Shown here piece after piece: positions 1 to 7,854 of a stretch of 64,000 nucleotides of DNA (the stretch's first letter is position 1; each line of letters starts with the position of its first letter). The DNA lies in contig NZ_CP083952.1 in assembly GCF_006442545.2 (NCBI RefSeq), forward strand, positions 1,853,501 to 1,917,500. The letters run 5' to 3'. The notes beneath the pieces are model-generated. The model was given only the letters and a program-made list of their open reading frames with translations, was not told the origin of the DNA and did no database searches. This stretch comes from Mesorhizobium sp. B2-1-8. Its GTDB lineage: Bacteria; Pseudomonadota; Alphaproteobacteria; Rhizobiales; Rhizobiaceae. The position numbers and the translations under genes are program-made.

Positions 1-1
1 G

Positions 2-319
2 ATCCGCGTCCAGGGATGGACCGACAATGGGTCCGTCGTCGTGCAGATGATGGACGAGGGGCCGGGCATTCCGGCGCAGGACCTGGACCGTGTGTTCGAC
101 ACCTTCTACCGCGTCCGCAAGGGCGATCAGGTGCGCGCCGGCACCGGGCTCGGCCTGTCGATCTGCCGTGGCTTCGTCGAGGCGATGGGCGGCACGATCG
201 CGGCCGCCAACCGGACCGACCGTCCCGGTGCCGCTTTCACCATCAGGATGCCGGTGCCGGTGCAAGCGCGCGATGTCGACAACCGCGGCGACGGGCCCGG
301 CGTGGACCAGCCCCGATGA
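2..319 (+). CDS. kdpD: KdpD sensor histidine kinase, C-terminal fragment
   Basis: The reading frame enters from before the window and ends at a TGA at 317-319. The visible 105 residues are the end of a histidine-kinase ATPase domain: the G1 box DEGPGIP, an F-box-like FDTFYR and the G2 box GTGLGLSIC are all readable. KdpD is the membrane-bound potassium/turgor sensor that phosphorylates KdpE. The specific name rests on the coupled downstream gene, which resembles KdpE closely, and on the KdpD-like wording FYRV..GD....GTGLGLSI. The sensor, transmembrane and phosphoacceptor-His parts lie outside the window. The stop codon overlaps the kdpE start as ATGA, so the two are translationally coupled. 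Another sensor kinase cannot be fully excluded from this fragment alone. Confidence 0.85.
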   Translation: MRVQGWTDNGSVVVQMMDEGPGIPAQDLDRVFDTFYRVRKGDQVRAGTGLGLSICRGFVEAMGGTIAAANRTDRPGAAFTIRMPVPVQARDVDNRGDGPGVDQPR

Positions 320-1005
320 CCAATTCGAATGTCAGGATACTGGTTGTCGATGACGAGCCGCCGATCCGCAAGCTGCTTCGGGTCGGCCTCGCCAGCCAGG
401 GCTACACGGTCAGCGAGGCGCCGAACGCCAAGGTGGCTATCGAGCTGATGGAACAGGAAAAGCCGGATCTGGTGTTGCTCGATCTCGGTCTGCCCGGCAT
501 GGGGGGCCATGAGCTCCTGCGCAAATGGCGTGACGACGGCGTCGACATTCCCGCCGTCATCCTCTCCAGCCGCACCGACGAGGCCGGCATCGTCAGCGCG
601 CTCGAACTCGGCGCCGACGATTATGTCACCAAGCCGTTCGGCATGAACGAACTGGTGGCGCGCATCCGCGTGGCGCTGCGCCACAAGTTCCAGCAACAGG
701 GCGAGAAGCCGGTTTTCCAGAGCGGCGACCTGAGCGTCGATCTGGTCAAGCGCATCGTCAAGGTCGAGGACAGGGAGGTGAAGCTCTCGCCGAAGGAGTA
801 CGACATACTGCGCATCCTGGTGCAGCATGCCGGCAAGGTACTGACCCACCACTACATCCTGAAGCAGATCTGGGACGATTCGACCGACGTACAGTATCTC
901 AGGGTCTATGTGCGCCAACTCAGGCAGAAGATCGAAAAAACCCCCGACCAGCCGCGCTACATCACCACCGAAACCGGCGTCGGCTACCGCCTGCGCGTCG
1001 AGTGA
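316..1005 (+). CDS. kdpE: KdpE response regulator (OmpR/PhoB class)
   Basis: A 229-residue two-domain response regulator. Residues 6-120 form the receiver: acidic pocket DDE at 12-14, phosphoacceptor Asp at about 56 in LLDLGLPG, and the conserved Lys in TKPFG near 106. Residues 130-228 form an OmpR-type winged helix (LSPKEYDILRIL, RVYVRQLRQKIE, ETGVGYRLR). The family activates kdpFABC, the high-affinity potassium ATPase, under potassium limitation. The ATG at 316 overlaps the kdpD stop (ATGA), which fixes the start; a longer open frame upstream is only the shadow of kdpD. The kdpFABC genes are not visible here and probably lie upstream of the window. The next gene converges from the opposite strand after 25 nt. 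Confidence 0.92.
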   Translation: MTNSNVRILVVDDEPPIRKLLRVGLASQGYTVSEAPNAKVAIELMEQEKPDLVLLDLGLPGMGGHELLRKWRDDGVDIPAVILSSRTDEAGIVSALELGADDYVTKPFGMNELVARIRVALRHKFQQQGEKPVFQSGDLSVDLVKRIVKVEDREVKLSPKEYDILRILVQHAGKVLTHHYILKQIWDDSTDVQYLRVYVRQLRQKIEKTPDQPRYITTETGVGYRLRVE

Positions 1006-1030
1006 AATAACCCGCCCGATAGAACCCGCG

Positions 1031-2467
1031 TCAGCCGATGACTGCGAGCGGCCGATTTGCCGCCGCCGATGTCCGCAAGGCGGCGAGACAGCCGAGAATG
1101 CCGAGCGGCACGAAGGCAAGGAACAGCCAGCTCGCGACACCAGCGGCCGCGTCATGGTTCAGCCCTTGCGAAAAACCGCTGGCATTGGCAACGATGCCGG
1201 CAAGGGCGGCACCCACGGCATAGCCGATGCGCTGCATGGTCGGCACCGCGGCCGAAGCGATGGTCTGCTCGTCGTCCGGCGCGGAGGCGACGATGACGCG
1301 GGTCAGGAACGGCCAGGCAATGCCGAAACCGCCGCCCTGCAGCAGGGCACAGACCAGGATCAGCGGGATAGAGCCCAGCGGTATGGTGTAGGCGAAGCCG
1401 GCGATGCCCGTCGCGATCATCAGTGCGCCGCAGACGATGATCATACGTTCACGCCGTGGCGGCGCGTTGGCGACGAGGATCGACAGGATCGACCAGGCGA
1501 TCGATTCGGCGGCGATGATATAGCCGGTGGTCAGCAGCGGAATGTCGTGCAGGCTGGTCAGCAGCAGCGGCCCGTAGACGCCGAAGGAGCAGGTCGCGAT
1601 GGAAAAGGCGGCGACCATGGTCATGCCGGCGCCGACCGGCGTGCGCCATGAGAACAGCCGCGCCGGGAACAGCCGGGAACGCGGTTTTAGCGCGTCGATG
1701 TAGAAGAACAGCGCCAGGCTTGCCAGGCCCAGCACGATCAGCAGCGAGGAACGCAGCAGGGCGATGTCAACGCCGGCCGAGGCAATCAGCACCACGGCAA
1801 TGGCTAGGCAGCCAAGCGCCGTGAACGGGAAGGGCGGCGCCTTGCCATTGCTCGCGCTGGGTCTTGTCGCTTCCGGCGTGTCGAGTACGAGGAAGCTTGC
1901 CAGCGCCATGGCGGTGCCGCCGAGGGTGAAGACGCCGAAGGCCCAGCGCCAGGACAGCAATTCGGTAGTGATCGCGCCGAGTAGCGGACCGCTGAAGGCA
2001 GCGACGCCCCAGATCGCCGACATGATGCCGAAAAGCTGCGGCCAGATGGCACGCGAGAACAGCCGTTCGACCGAGACGAAGGCCAGCGACACCAGCGCGC
2101 CGCCGCCAAGACCCTCGATCAGCCGGCCGGCCAGGAACAATTGCATGGACGGCGAGGTGGCGCAGATCAGCGCCCCGGCCGCGTAGAGCAGGGCCGCGAC
2201 CACCATGTTGGTGCGCAGCGCCACATAGCTCACCAGCCGTCCGGCCGCGGCACCGGCGACGATGGCGCCGAGTTCGTAGATCGCCAGCGACCAGCCGACG
2301 AGCTGCACGCCGGCCAGTTCGCCGACCATGGCCGGCATGACGGTGGCCACCATAGTCTCATTGGTGGCGTGCAGCAGGATGCCGAGGCTGATGAAGCAGA
2401 AGCGCGCCAGGTCGCCGCTCGCCCACAATGCGCGCCAATCAACCCTGTTTGTGCTGATTTCAGTCAT
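1031..2467 (-). CDS. MFS transporter, DHA2-like drug/metabolite exporter
   Basis: A 478-residue integral membrane protein with roughly 14 hydrophobic segments, starting TEISTNRVDWRALW. Features of proton-driven MFS exporters are visible: an acidic residue in an early helix (LHATNETMVATVMPAM), a helix-5-like stretch (GIMSAIWGVAAFSGPLLGA) and repeated glycine-rich helices. The open frame extends to 2596, but the ATG at 2467 follows an AGGGGA Shine-Dalgarno, and the extension would overlap the operator-like dyad at 2591-2608, so 2467 is preferred. The gene is single, convergent with kdpE. The dyad suggests ligand-induced expression by a MerR-family activator, although no such regulator gene is in the window. 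The substrate cannot be told. Confidence 0.85.
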   Translation of the reverse strand: MTEISTNRVDWRALWASGDLARFCFISLGILLHATNETMVATVMPAMVGELAGVQLVGWSLAIYELGAIVAGAAAGRLVSYVALRTNMVVAALLYAAGALICATSPSMQLFLAGRLIEGLGGGALVSLAFVSVERLFSRAIWPQLFGIMSAIWGVAAFSGPLLGAITTELLSWRWAFGVFTLGGTAMALASFLVLDTPEATRPSASNGKAPPFPFTALGCLAIAVVLIASAGVDIALLRSSLLIVLGLASLALFFYIDALKPRSRLFPARLFSWRTPVGAGMTMVAAFSIATCSFGVYGPLLLTSLHDIPLLTTGYIIAAESIAWSILSILVANAPPRRERMIIVCGALMIATGIAGFAYTIPLGSIPLILVCALLQGGGFGIAWPFLTRVIVASAPDDEQTIASAAVPTMQRIGYAVGAALAGIVANASGFSQGLNHDAAAGVASWLFLAFVPLGILGCLAALRTSAAANRPLAVIG

Positions 2468-2590
2468 GTCCATCCCCTGCATTTGCATATCGCGATGCAG
2501 CCGCACGGCGCCAGGAGCCAGCGCGAGGCTTCCGGCAGGACCATGCGCGCGGCGTCGAGACGCGGCCTTGCTCGGGGCGGGTTTGTAGAA

Positions 2591-2608
2591 CCTCAACCTC
2601 GGTTGAGC
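2591..2608 (-). promoter_or_regulatory. MerR/SoxR-type operator dyad in the MFS gene promoter
   Basis: An 18-bp near-perfect dyad, CCTCAACC-TC-GGTTGAGC, has inner arms 2592-2598 and 2601-2607. Its outline (CCTCAA ... TTGAG) resembles SoxR and other MerR-family operators. On the minus strand it sits between a TTGAGC -35 candidate and a TACAAA -10 candidate separated by 19 bp, the overlong spacing typical of MerR-activated promoters. It lies 124 bp upstream of the MFS start. Identity of the regulator is inference. Confidence 0.55.
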
Positions 2609-2707
2609 TCAAGGGATTTTTCAAGATATGTTTGAGCCAGCGTCGACCTGGATGGACTGCTTGCCGGCAGGTTGCAGTGATGGCAGCGGCTATGGCTGTC
2701 CTCGTCC

Positions 2708-2752
2708 GCCAAAAATCAAACGGCGCGGAACCATCTGTCCGGTTCCGCGCCG
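2708..2752 (-). terminator. Rho-independent terminator of the DUF992 gene
   Basis: A perfect 12-bp GC-rich stem (2721-2732 with 2741-2752) and 8-nt loop is followed on the minus strand by TTTGATTTTT. It lies 37 nt beyond the stop of the minus-strand gene at 2789-3265. Confidence 0.85.
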
Positions 2753-2788
2753 CAGAGTGAAGGGCCTGGAGCCGAGGCTCCAAACCAC

Positions 2789-3265
2789 TTATTTGAGCGA
2801 GTGGATCAGCTCCAGCGAAGTCACCGCCACGGCGAGATTGACGCCGGTCTGCGCCTGGACGCTGAGCGGCTCCAGCATGAAGGCGCTGTCGAAGCCACCG
2901 ACCAGCAGGTTGGCGCCGCCGCCGGTCACGACGCTCGCCTCGGCGTTGACGCCGTAGTAGCTGCCGGCAAGGTCGCCCGCGTCACGGTCGCGGGTCGCGG
3001 CAAAAACCGCCCAGATGAGCTGGCCCTGATGCGTCTTGCCGACATCGACGCCGAGCTTGGAGATGACGCCGGTATAAATTTCCGACGGCCCGTGATGATG
3101 GGGCCGGAAGACGCAGGACACGCCCTTGTTGGAGGTCACGATATAGCCGGTGCCGCCATCGATGGTGCAGTCGAGCGTGCCGAGTTGCAACCTGCCGGCG
3201 CTGGCCGGGGCGGCAGCGAAAACGGTCGTTGCAAGGGCGGCGGCGCAGGCGAGTTTCTTGATCAT
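2789..3265 (-). CDS. DUF992 family secreted protein
   Basis: A 158-residue protein with a clear Sec signal peptide: MIKK, a hydrophobic stretch, then a cleavage-like APASA about residue 23. The mature part has the DUF992 pattern seen widely in Rhizobiales: an early LGTLDCTIDGG, then VSCVF, a His-rich HHHGP, and a glycine-rich C-terminal half with a long hydrophobic beta-like stretch. Two cysteines (about C33 and C51) could form a disulfide in the periplasm. Function is unknown for the family. The gene is monocistronic: it has its own terminator downstream, and an AGGGTCC ribosome-binding region is readable before the ATG. Confidence 0.8.
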   Translation of the reverse strand: MIKKLACAAALATTVFAAAPASAGRLQLGTLDCTIDGGTGYIVTSNKGVSCVFRPHHHGPSEIYTGVISKLGVDVGKTHQGQLIWAVFAATRDRDAGDLAGSYYGVNAEASVVTGGGANLLVGGFDSAFMLEPLSVQAQTGVNLAVAVTSLELIHSLK

Positions 3266-3413
3266 GGGGAGGGTCCTTTCGCAAATCGCTTCGTGATAAC
3301 GGCTTGAATGGTCAGACCGTTCCGCCGAAAACTTGGCGCGAACAAGGCGAGGGTTAACGGCTTGTCGTGGGGGTTAACACAGGGTTGCCGGATTGGCGGC
3401 GATCTTCGGCGCC

Positions 3414-3433
3414 GCGTGTCCTTTCGGACACGC
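3414..3433. repeat. Short palindrome with GAAA-type loop, probable rhizobial intergenic repeat
   Basis: Perfect 8-bp arms GCGTGTCC/GGACACGC flank a 4-nt loop. On the minus strand, downstream of the TPR lipoprotein stop at 3480, it reads as a GAAA-tetraloop hairpin without a T tract. It resembles short hairpins I associate with rhizobial intergenic DNA; only one copy is present here. It may stabilise or end the TPR transcript. Confidence 0.45.
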
Positions 3434-3479
3434 ACACGATGCAGTGGGGCGCTTTGGCGCGGGCCTGACGAAGCCGATG

Positions 3480-4322
3480 TCAGCTGACGCGGGCGAGGCC
3501 GTCCTTGGCCGGCTGGTAGCTGGGGTTGAGGCGCACGGCCTCGCGATAGGCCTTCGCCGCCTTTGCCTTGTCGCCGCGCCGTTCGTAGATCAGCGCCTGG
3601 TTGGCCCAGGCCTCGGCGTTCTGGCCGTCGAGCTTGATGGCCATGTTGAAGTCAGAGAAGGCATTGTCCTCGTCGCCCGTCGCCAGATAGGAGAGGCCAC
3701 GGCCGTTGTAGGGCTCGGCGGCGTCAGGCGCCAGCGAGATGGCGGTCGAGAAATCCTCGATGGCGAATTTGTGCTGGCCCTGGCTCTGATAGATCAGGCC
3801 GCGATTGTGGTAGGCGCGGGCGTCCGTGGTATCGAGCTGGATCGCTTTCTGGAAGTCGTTGAAGGCATCCTGGGTGCGGCCGGCCTTGCGGTAGAGATTG
3901 CCGCGGCCGATATAGGCGGCGTCATAATTGCCGTTGATCTGGATCGAGCGGTTATAGTCGGCGAGTGCGGCTTCCTGGTTGCCGAGGAAGCGCTGGATGA
4001 GGGCCCGATTCGAATAAGCCTGGTAGAAATTCGGGTTGAGCTGGATGGCCTGGTTGAAATCCTTGAGCGCCTGCTGGTACTGGCCGCCGCGGCCATAGGC
4101 CGAACCGCGCACATTGTAGCCTTCGGGATCCTGGGGATTGCGCTGGATGACCGCCGACAGCGAGGAGATGTTCTCGCTCGAGCCTTGCGCCTTGTCGATG
4201 TTGTTGAATTCGCCGGCCGGGCCCGATGTCTGGCAGCCCGCAAGCACCAGTCCGGAAAGCAGGGCCGCTGTCAGGGCGAAACCACGCAATGCGGTTCCGC
4301 GCTCCACGCTTGTTGCGTTCAT
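3480..4322 (-). CDS. TPR-repeat lipoprotein
   Basis: A 280-residue protein starting with a lipoprotein signal; the lipobox LVLAGC places the acylated Cys at residue 30. From about residue 65 to 275 it consists of about six consecutive tetratricopeptide repeats, recognisable by recurring patterns such as AYSNRALIQRFLGNQEAAL and AYHNRGLIYQSQGQ, each ending in DFxxAIxLxP. TPR lipoproteins of this kind act as envelope scaffolds; an NlpI-like role is possible but not shown. The gene stands alone between the DUF992 gene and rpsU, all on the minus strand, with about 140 nt to rpsU containing the rpsU terminator. Confidence 0.85.
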   Translation of the reverse strand: MNATSVERGTALRGFALTAALLSGLVLAGCQTSGPAGEFNNIDKAQGSSENISSLSAVIQRNPQDPEGYNVRGSAYGRGGQYQQALKDFNQAIQLNPNFYQAYSNRALIQRFLGNQEAALADYNRSIQINGNYDAAYIGRGNLYRKAGRTQDAFNDFQKAIQLDTTDARAYHNRGLIYQSQGQHKFAIEDFSTAISLAPDAAEPYNGRGLSYLATGDEDNAFSDFNMAIKLDGQNAEAWANQALIYERRGDKAKAAKAYREAVRLNPSYQPAKDGLARVS

Positions 4323-4382
4323 GTCTGCCCTGTCCTCACTTGCGCCGTCGTTCAGGTCCGGTTCCCCCTCCGGGCCGGGTCA

Positions 4383-4427
4383 CAATCAAAATAAAAGGGT
4401 GGCGGCGATTCCGCATCGCGCCACCCT
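4383..4427 (-). terminator. Rho-independent terminator of rpsU
   Basis: A 9-bp stem (4396-4404 with 4419-4427) is followed on the minus strand by TTTTATTTTGATT, 36 nt past the rpsU stop. Confidence 0.85.
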
Positions 4428-4462
4428 GGTATCCTTCGAAAAGGACGAAATATTGGCAATAA

Positions 4463-4735
4463 TCAGCGCGGCGGACGCGCTGCACCGGCGGCACCGCCAG
4501 CAGCGACCGGACGCGGGGTCATCGGCAGCAGGCCTTCGCGCTGTGCGCGCTTGCGGGCCAGCTTGCGGGCGCGGCGAACGGCTTCGGCCTTTTCACGGGC
4601 GCGCTTCTCGGAAGGCTTCTCGTAGTGGCCGCGCATCTTCATTTCGCGGAAAATGCCTTCGCGCTGCATCTTCTTCTTCAGCGCGCGAAGCGCCTGATCA
4701 ACGTTATTGTCGCGGACGAGTACCTGCACGGGCAA
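4463..4735 (-). CDS. rpsU: 30S ribosomal protein S21
   Basis: A 90-residue basic protein. The start ([20 protein letters not shown]) and the following [13 protein letters not shown] are diagnostic for S21, a small-subunit protein that assists mRNA base pairing at the 3' end of 16S rRNA. The S21 core ends near residue 70. A 15-20 residue Ala/Gly/Pro/Arg-rich tail follows, making it longer than the roughly 70-residue enterobacterial protein, as is usual in Rhizobiales. It is transcribed alone with its own terminator. There is no dnaG-rpoD neighbourhood as in enterics. Confidence 0.95.
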   Translation of the reverse strand: MPVQVLVRDNNVDQALRALKKKMQREGIFREMKMRGHYEKPSEKRAREKAEAVRRARKLARKRAQREGLLPMTPRPVAAGGAAGAARPPR

Positions 4736-4910
4736 TCCTGTCTTTCGGGTTTGATATCAACAGGCAAGCAGCCATAGCCACAAGCCTCCGCGGCGCTCGA
4801 CACCACGAATTGTGGCGGCTGATAGCAGAATCAAGCCTCGCTGTCCACAGTCGAAATGACGGACGACAGCCAAATGCCACGCTCGCCTGGAGACTGGAGA
4901 TAGGTCCCAG

Positions 4911-5297
4911 TTACGCCGTGGCCAGGTGTAGCCGCTCGAAATCCTCGAAGAACTCGCCGTAATCGCAGGTGATCTCCTCGCCGACGGCGATATCCCGGGT
5001 CGCGATGGCGCCGCCATATTGCGAAAAATCGGTGTTCGGGGTCGCCGAATGGTTCATGAAGCGGCCATTGTCGACCTCATAGACCATGAACCCGGGCTTG
5101 TCCGGGCTCGGATAGGCATAACGGTCGAGCAATTCCTTCAGGGGCTGCGGCGCCGTCTCGTATTTGTCCATCGGGATCAGCCGATCGAAATCCGGCTCCA
5201 GGCGCCAGATCGAGGCGCCCTTGCGGATGGGCTCGGCGGCGAACATGCCGACGCCTTCGATTGCGCTCTGGGCGACATAGGTTCGGATCAGCATCAT
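4911..5297 (-). CDS. SET-domain protein (putative lysine methyltransferase)
   Basis: A 128-residue stand-alone SET domain. It begins MMLIRTYVAQSAIEGVGMFA, the usual N-terminal SET strand with a GxG, and contains the two C-terminal SET signatures NHSATPN and GEEITCDYGEFF that form the S-adenosylmethionine pocket and catalytic Tyr. Short bacterial SET proteins are common in Mesorhizobium and Bradyrhizobium; their substrates are mostly unknown. The frame remains open to 5501, but the upstream part has no SET homology and runs into the SDR remnant, so the ATG pair at 5294/5297 is taken as start. The Shine-Dalgarno is weak, so the exact start is uncertain. It is a monocistronic gene. Confidence 0.8.
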   Translation of the reverse strand: MMLIRTYVAQSAIEGVGMFAAEPIRKGASIWRLEPDFDRLIPMDKYETAPQPLKELLDRYAYPSPDKPGFMVYEVDNGRFMNHSATPNTDFSQYGGAIATRDIAVGEEITCDYGEFFEDFERLHLATA

Positions 5298-5424
5298 GGT
5301 TCCAGGACCCGTCTTGGCAAGAAGACCCGTTTCGACAGAAACGGAATCGCCAAATCGCGCCGAAAAAGCAAGACCGGCGGCCTGCGTCACAACGACGAAC
5401 AGGCCTGATCCCCGTAAAAATCCT

Positions 5425-5560
5425 TCACGTCCGGTTGATCGACACGCCGCCATCTGCAAACAGCGCGGTTCCCGTGGTGAAGCTCGAGGCGTCGGAGGCA
5501 AGGTAGAGCGCGGAGCGGGCGATCTCTTGCGGCTGGGCCATCCGCTTCAGGAGCAGCCAC
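5425..5560 (-). pseudogene. Remnant of a short-chain dehydrogenase/reductase (C-terminal end only)
   Basis: Reading the minus strand in the frame that ends with TGA at 5425-5427 gives about 42 residues of a classical SDR C-terminus: [20 protein letters not shown], then [18 protein letters not shown], then INRT-stop. This matches the family's P.EIA..v.fLaSd.as..tG....DGG pattern. The homology stops abruptly near 5560, no start codon or Rossmann region precedes it, and only about 26 nt separate it from the next gene. It is therefore a decayed fragment and not a gene. A deletion joining this tail to the YrdB-like gene is the simplest history. Confidence 0.75.
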
Positions 5561-5586
5561 CCGATACCTGCAGAGGTTCGCACCAA

Positions 5587-5958
5587 CTATTGCCGCAGCA
5601 GCCATGCCAGACGGTCTAGCGAGAACGCGTAGGTGATGACGATCAGCACGGCCATGATGATGCCCATAGCGGTATGGCCTGCCACATGGAAACCCGCGGC
5701 ACCGCCGAACAGGACGACGAATTCCAGCGCCAGCCTGACAGCTCCAGGCACCGGCACCGGAGCCCGGCCTGACCGGCTCGGATCATTGAGGACCGCGAAG
5801 GTACCCCATGCCGCGGCTGAGGCGAGCGGCAACGCGATGGCGAGGACCCAACGCCACGCTCCGTCCGAGAGGCTCCAGCCTGCCATGCCGAGGCCAAGCA
5901 AGGCGGCAAGCTCCAGCAGGAAGCGCAATGTAAGATTCCACCAGGCGTTGCCCACCAT
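5587..5958 (-). CDS. YrdB-like small membrane protein (DUF2568)
   Basis: A 123-residue protein with four hydrophobic segments: about residues 8-28, 35-55, 72-92 and 97-117. It begins WWNLTLRFLLELAALLGLG, typical of the YrdB/DUF2568 family, and has the middle WGTFAVLNDPSRSG stretch that family members share (W....PddP.R). Function is unknown. It lies beside the SDR remnant, suggesting it sits at the edge of a deleted region. The ATG at 5956-5958 is the only reasonable start. Confidence 0.7.
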   Translation of the reverse strand: MVGNAWWNLTLRFLLELAALLGLGMAGWSLSDGAWRWVLAIALPLASAAAWGTFAVLNDPSRSGRAPVPVPGAVRLALEFVVLFGGAAGFHVAGHTAMGIIMAVLIVITYAFSLDRLAWLLRQ

Positions 5959-6062
5959 CGTCCTCCGAATCCCCGACGCCGAGGAGTGTGACTGAAGGCA
6001 ATCATCGGGGCCAGACCGGATACCTCTTTTTCAACGCGGCGCAAAACGGCAAGCGCCGTCGC

Positions 6063-6090
6063 AAACAGCGCAAGGATGGCAGCGCTGTTT
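6063..6090. promoter_or_regulatory. Hairpin in the leader region of the sarcosine oxidase operon
   Basis: Perfect 9-bp arms (6063-6071, 6082-6090; AAACAGCGC/GCGCTGTTT) flank a 10-nt loop 70 nt upstream of soxB. Only three T follow, so it is not a convincing terminator. It could be an operator or a leader hairpin. Nothing else is evident in the 5959-6159 intergenic stretch; no glycine-riboswitch-like structure was recognised by eye. Confidence 0.35.
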
Positions 6091-6159
6091 CGCTAGTGAT
6101 ACACCTCGCGCGCCGGGGCTTGATGATGAACGCCCGGCTGCCATTTGCGAGGCTGGACC

Positions 6160-7413
6160 GTGAAGAAATACTCTGTATTCGCCATCGCCCGCGAGGCCAT
6201 GCGCGGCCACAAGGGCTGGGAGGAACAATGGTCCTCGCCGGAGCCGAAGAAGGAGTACGATGTCATCATCGTCGGCGCCGGCGGCCACGGCCTGGCGACG
6301 GCCTATTATCTGGCCACCGTGCACGGCATCACCAATGTCGCGGTCCTGGAAAAGGGCTGGCTGGGTGGCGGAAACACCGGCCGCAACACCACCATCATCC
6401 GCTCCAACTATCTCTATGACGAGAGCGCCGGCATCTACGACCACGCTTTGAAACTGTGGGACGGGCTGAGCCAGGAACTCAACTACAACGTCATGTATTC
6501 GGCTCGCGGCGTCATGATGCTGGCGCACAATGTGCACGACATCCAGGTGCTGAAGCGCCATGTCCACGCCAACCGGCTGAACGGCATCGACAATGAATGG
6601 CTGACGCCGGAACAGGCCAAGGAATTCTGCCCGCCGCTCAACACCTCGAAAGACGCGCGCTATCCGGTCGTCGGGGCTGCCTTGCAGCGCCGCGGCGGCA
6701 CGGCGCGCCATGACGCGGTCGCCTGGGGTTATGCGCGCGGGGCTTCGGCGCGCGGCGTCCACATCATCCAGAACTGCGAGGTCACTGGCGTCAAGCGGGC
6801 TGCCAACGGCGCGGTGACCGGCGTCGACACGACGCGCGGCTTCATCGGCGCCAAGAAGGTCGGCGTCGTCGCCGCCGGACACTCCTCCGTCATCATGAAC
6901 ATGGCAGGCGTGCGCATGCCGCTGGAGAGCTATCCGCTGCAGGCGCTGGTGTCGGAGCCGGTCAAGCCGGTCGTGCCCTGCGTTGTGATGTCGAACACGG
7001 TCCACGCCTATATCTCGCAGTCCGACAAGGGCGAACTGGTGATCGGCGCCGGCACCGACCAGTATGTTTCCTATTCGCAGACCGGCGGGCTTCACATCTT
7101 GCAGCATACGCTGGACGCCATCTGCGAGATGTTCCCGGTCTTCACGCGCATGAAGATGCTGCGCTCGTGGGGCGGCATCGTCGACGTGACGCCCGACCGC
7201 TCGCCGATCCTGGCCAAGACGCCGGTGCCAGGCCTCTATGTCAATTGCGGCTGGGGCACGGGCGGCTTCAAGGCCACGCCTGGCTCGGGCCATGTCTTTG
7301 CACACACCATCGCCAAGGACGATCCGCATCCGATCAACGCGCCCTTCACCATCGAACGCTTCCGCACCGGCCGCCTCATCGACGAGGCTGCTGCGGCGGC
7401 GGTGGCGCACTGA
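6160..7413 (+). CDS. soxB: Sarcosine oxidase beta subunit
   Basis: A 417-residue FAD enzyme subunit of heterotetrameric sarcosine oxidase, which converts sarcosine, O2 and tetrahydrofolate to glycine, methylene-THF and H2O2. The FAD-binding dinucleotide fold is visible as [19 protein letters not shown], followed by [20 protein letters not shown], a region characteristic of SoxB that carries the covalent-flavin histidine in characterised enzymes; that His is not evident in this exact segment. The C-terminal [14 protein letters not shown] is also typical. The start is a GTG at 6160 with GAGG 7 nt upstream and the usual [12 protein letters not shown] opening; a TTG at 6145 is less likely. It heads the soxBDAG set. 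The 129-nt gap to soxD is unusually large for this operon. Confidence 0.93.
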   Translation: MKKYSVFAIAREAMRGHKGWEEQWSSPEPKKEYDVIIVGAGGHGLATAYYLATVHGITNVAVLEKGWLGGGNTGRNTTIIRSNYLYDESAGIYDHALKLWDGLSQELNYNVMYSARGVMMLAHNVHDIQVLKRHVHANRLNGIDNEWLTPEQAKEFCPPLNTSKDARYPVVGAALQRRGGTARHDAVAWGYARGASARGVHIIQNCEVTGVKRAANGAVTGVDTTRGFIGAKKVGVVAAGHSSVIMNMAGVRMPLESYPLQALVSEPVKPVVPCVVMSNTVHAYISQSDKGELVIGAGTDQYVSYSQTGGLHILQHTLDAICEMFPVFTRMKMLRSWGGIVDVTPDRSPILAKTPVPGLYVNCGWGTGGFKATPGSGHVFAHTIAKDDPHPINAPFTIERFRTGRLIDEAAAAAVAH

Positions 7414-7542
7414 TGATGACCGAGATGGCTGTGGCGATGCCGCTGATGCTGGCGGGGCTCCATTGATGACCATGGGCCAGAAGCTTTGCGATCAACCCGC
7501 CGGCGCGCGCGTCGGCCACGGCGAATTGTAGGAACAAACAGA

Positions 7543-7854
7543 ATGCTTCTCATCCGCTGCCCCTATTGCGAGGAAGAGCGCCCGGAACTCGAATTCCGCA
7601 ACGCCGGCGAGGCGCATATAGCGCGCTCGGCCAACATGGCCGGCGAGAGCGACGACGATTTCGAGAAGTTCTTCTTCATCCGCTCCAATCCCAAGGGCAT
7701 CATCTATGAACGCTGGCGGCACATGCATGGCTGCGCGCGCTTCTTCAACGCGGTGCGCGACACCGTCACCGACAAGTTCGTCATGACCTACAAGGCCGGC
7801 GAGCCGAAACCTTCCAAGCTGCCCAATAACTCCAACGAAGGGCTTGCCAAATGA
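7543..7854 (+). CDS. soxD: Sarcosine oxidase delta subunit
   Basis: A 103-residue zinc-binding small subunit. The N-terminal CPYCEEERPELEF and the downstream HMHGCARFF supply Cys/His ligands for the zinc in SoxD proteins, and the centre FFIRSNPKGIIYERW is conserved in the family. In the heterotetramer the delta subunit contacts alpha. The ATG at 7543 is preceded by TAGGA; the longer open frame from 7486 has an Arg-rich shadow start. Its stop overlaps the soxA start (ATGA at 7851), indicating translational coupling. The preceding gap (7414-7542) contains only a 17-codon reading frame beginning [10 protein letters not shown], probably not a gene. Confidence 0.92.
   Translation: MLLIRCPYCEEERPELEFRNAGEAHIARSANMAGESDDDFEKFFFIRSNPKGIIYERWRHMHGCARFFNAVRDTVTDKFVMTYKAGEPKPSKLPNNSNEGLAK

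Noticed and set aside
5959..6159. Possible glycine riboswitch upstream of sarcosine oxidase
   Set aside because: No recognisable aptamer core by eye; only a simple 9-bp hairpin is present.
6031..7473. 480-codon minus-strand frame opposite soxB
   Set aside because: Composition-driven shadow of soxB with no domain and no ribosome-binding site.
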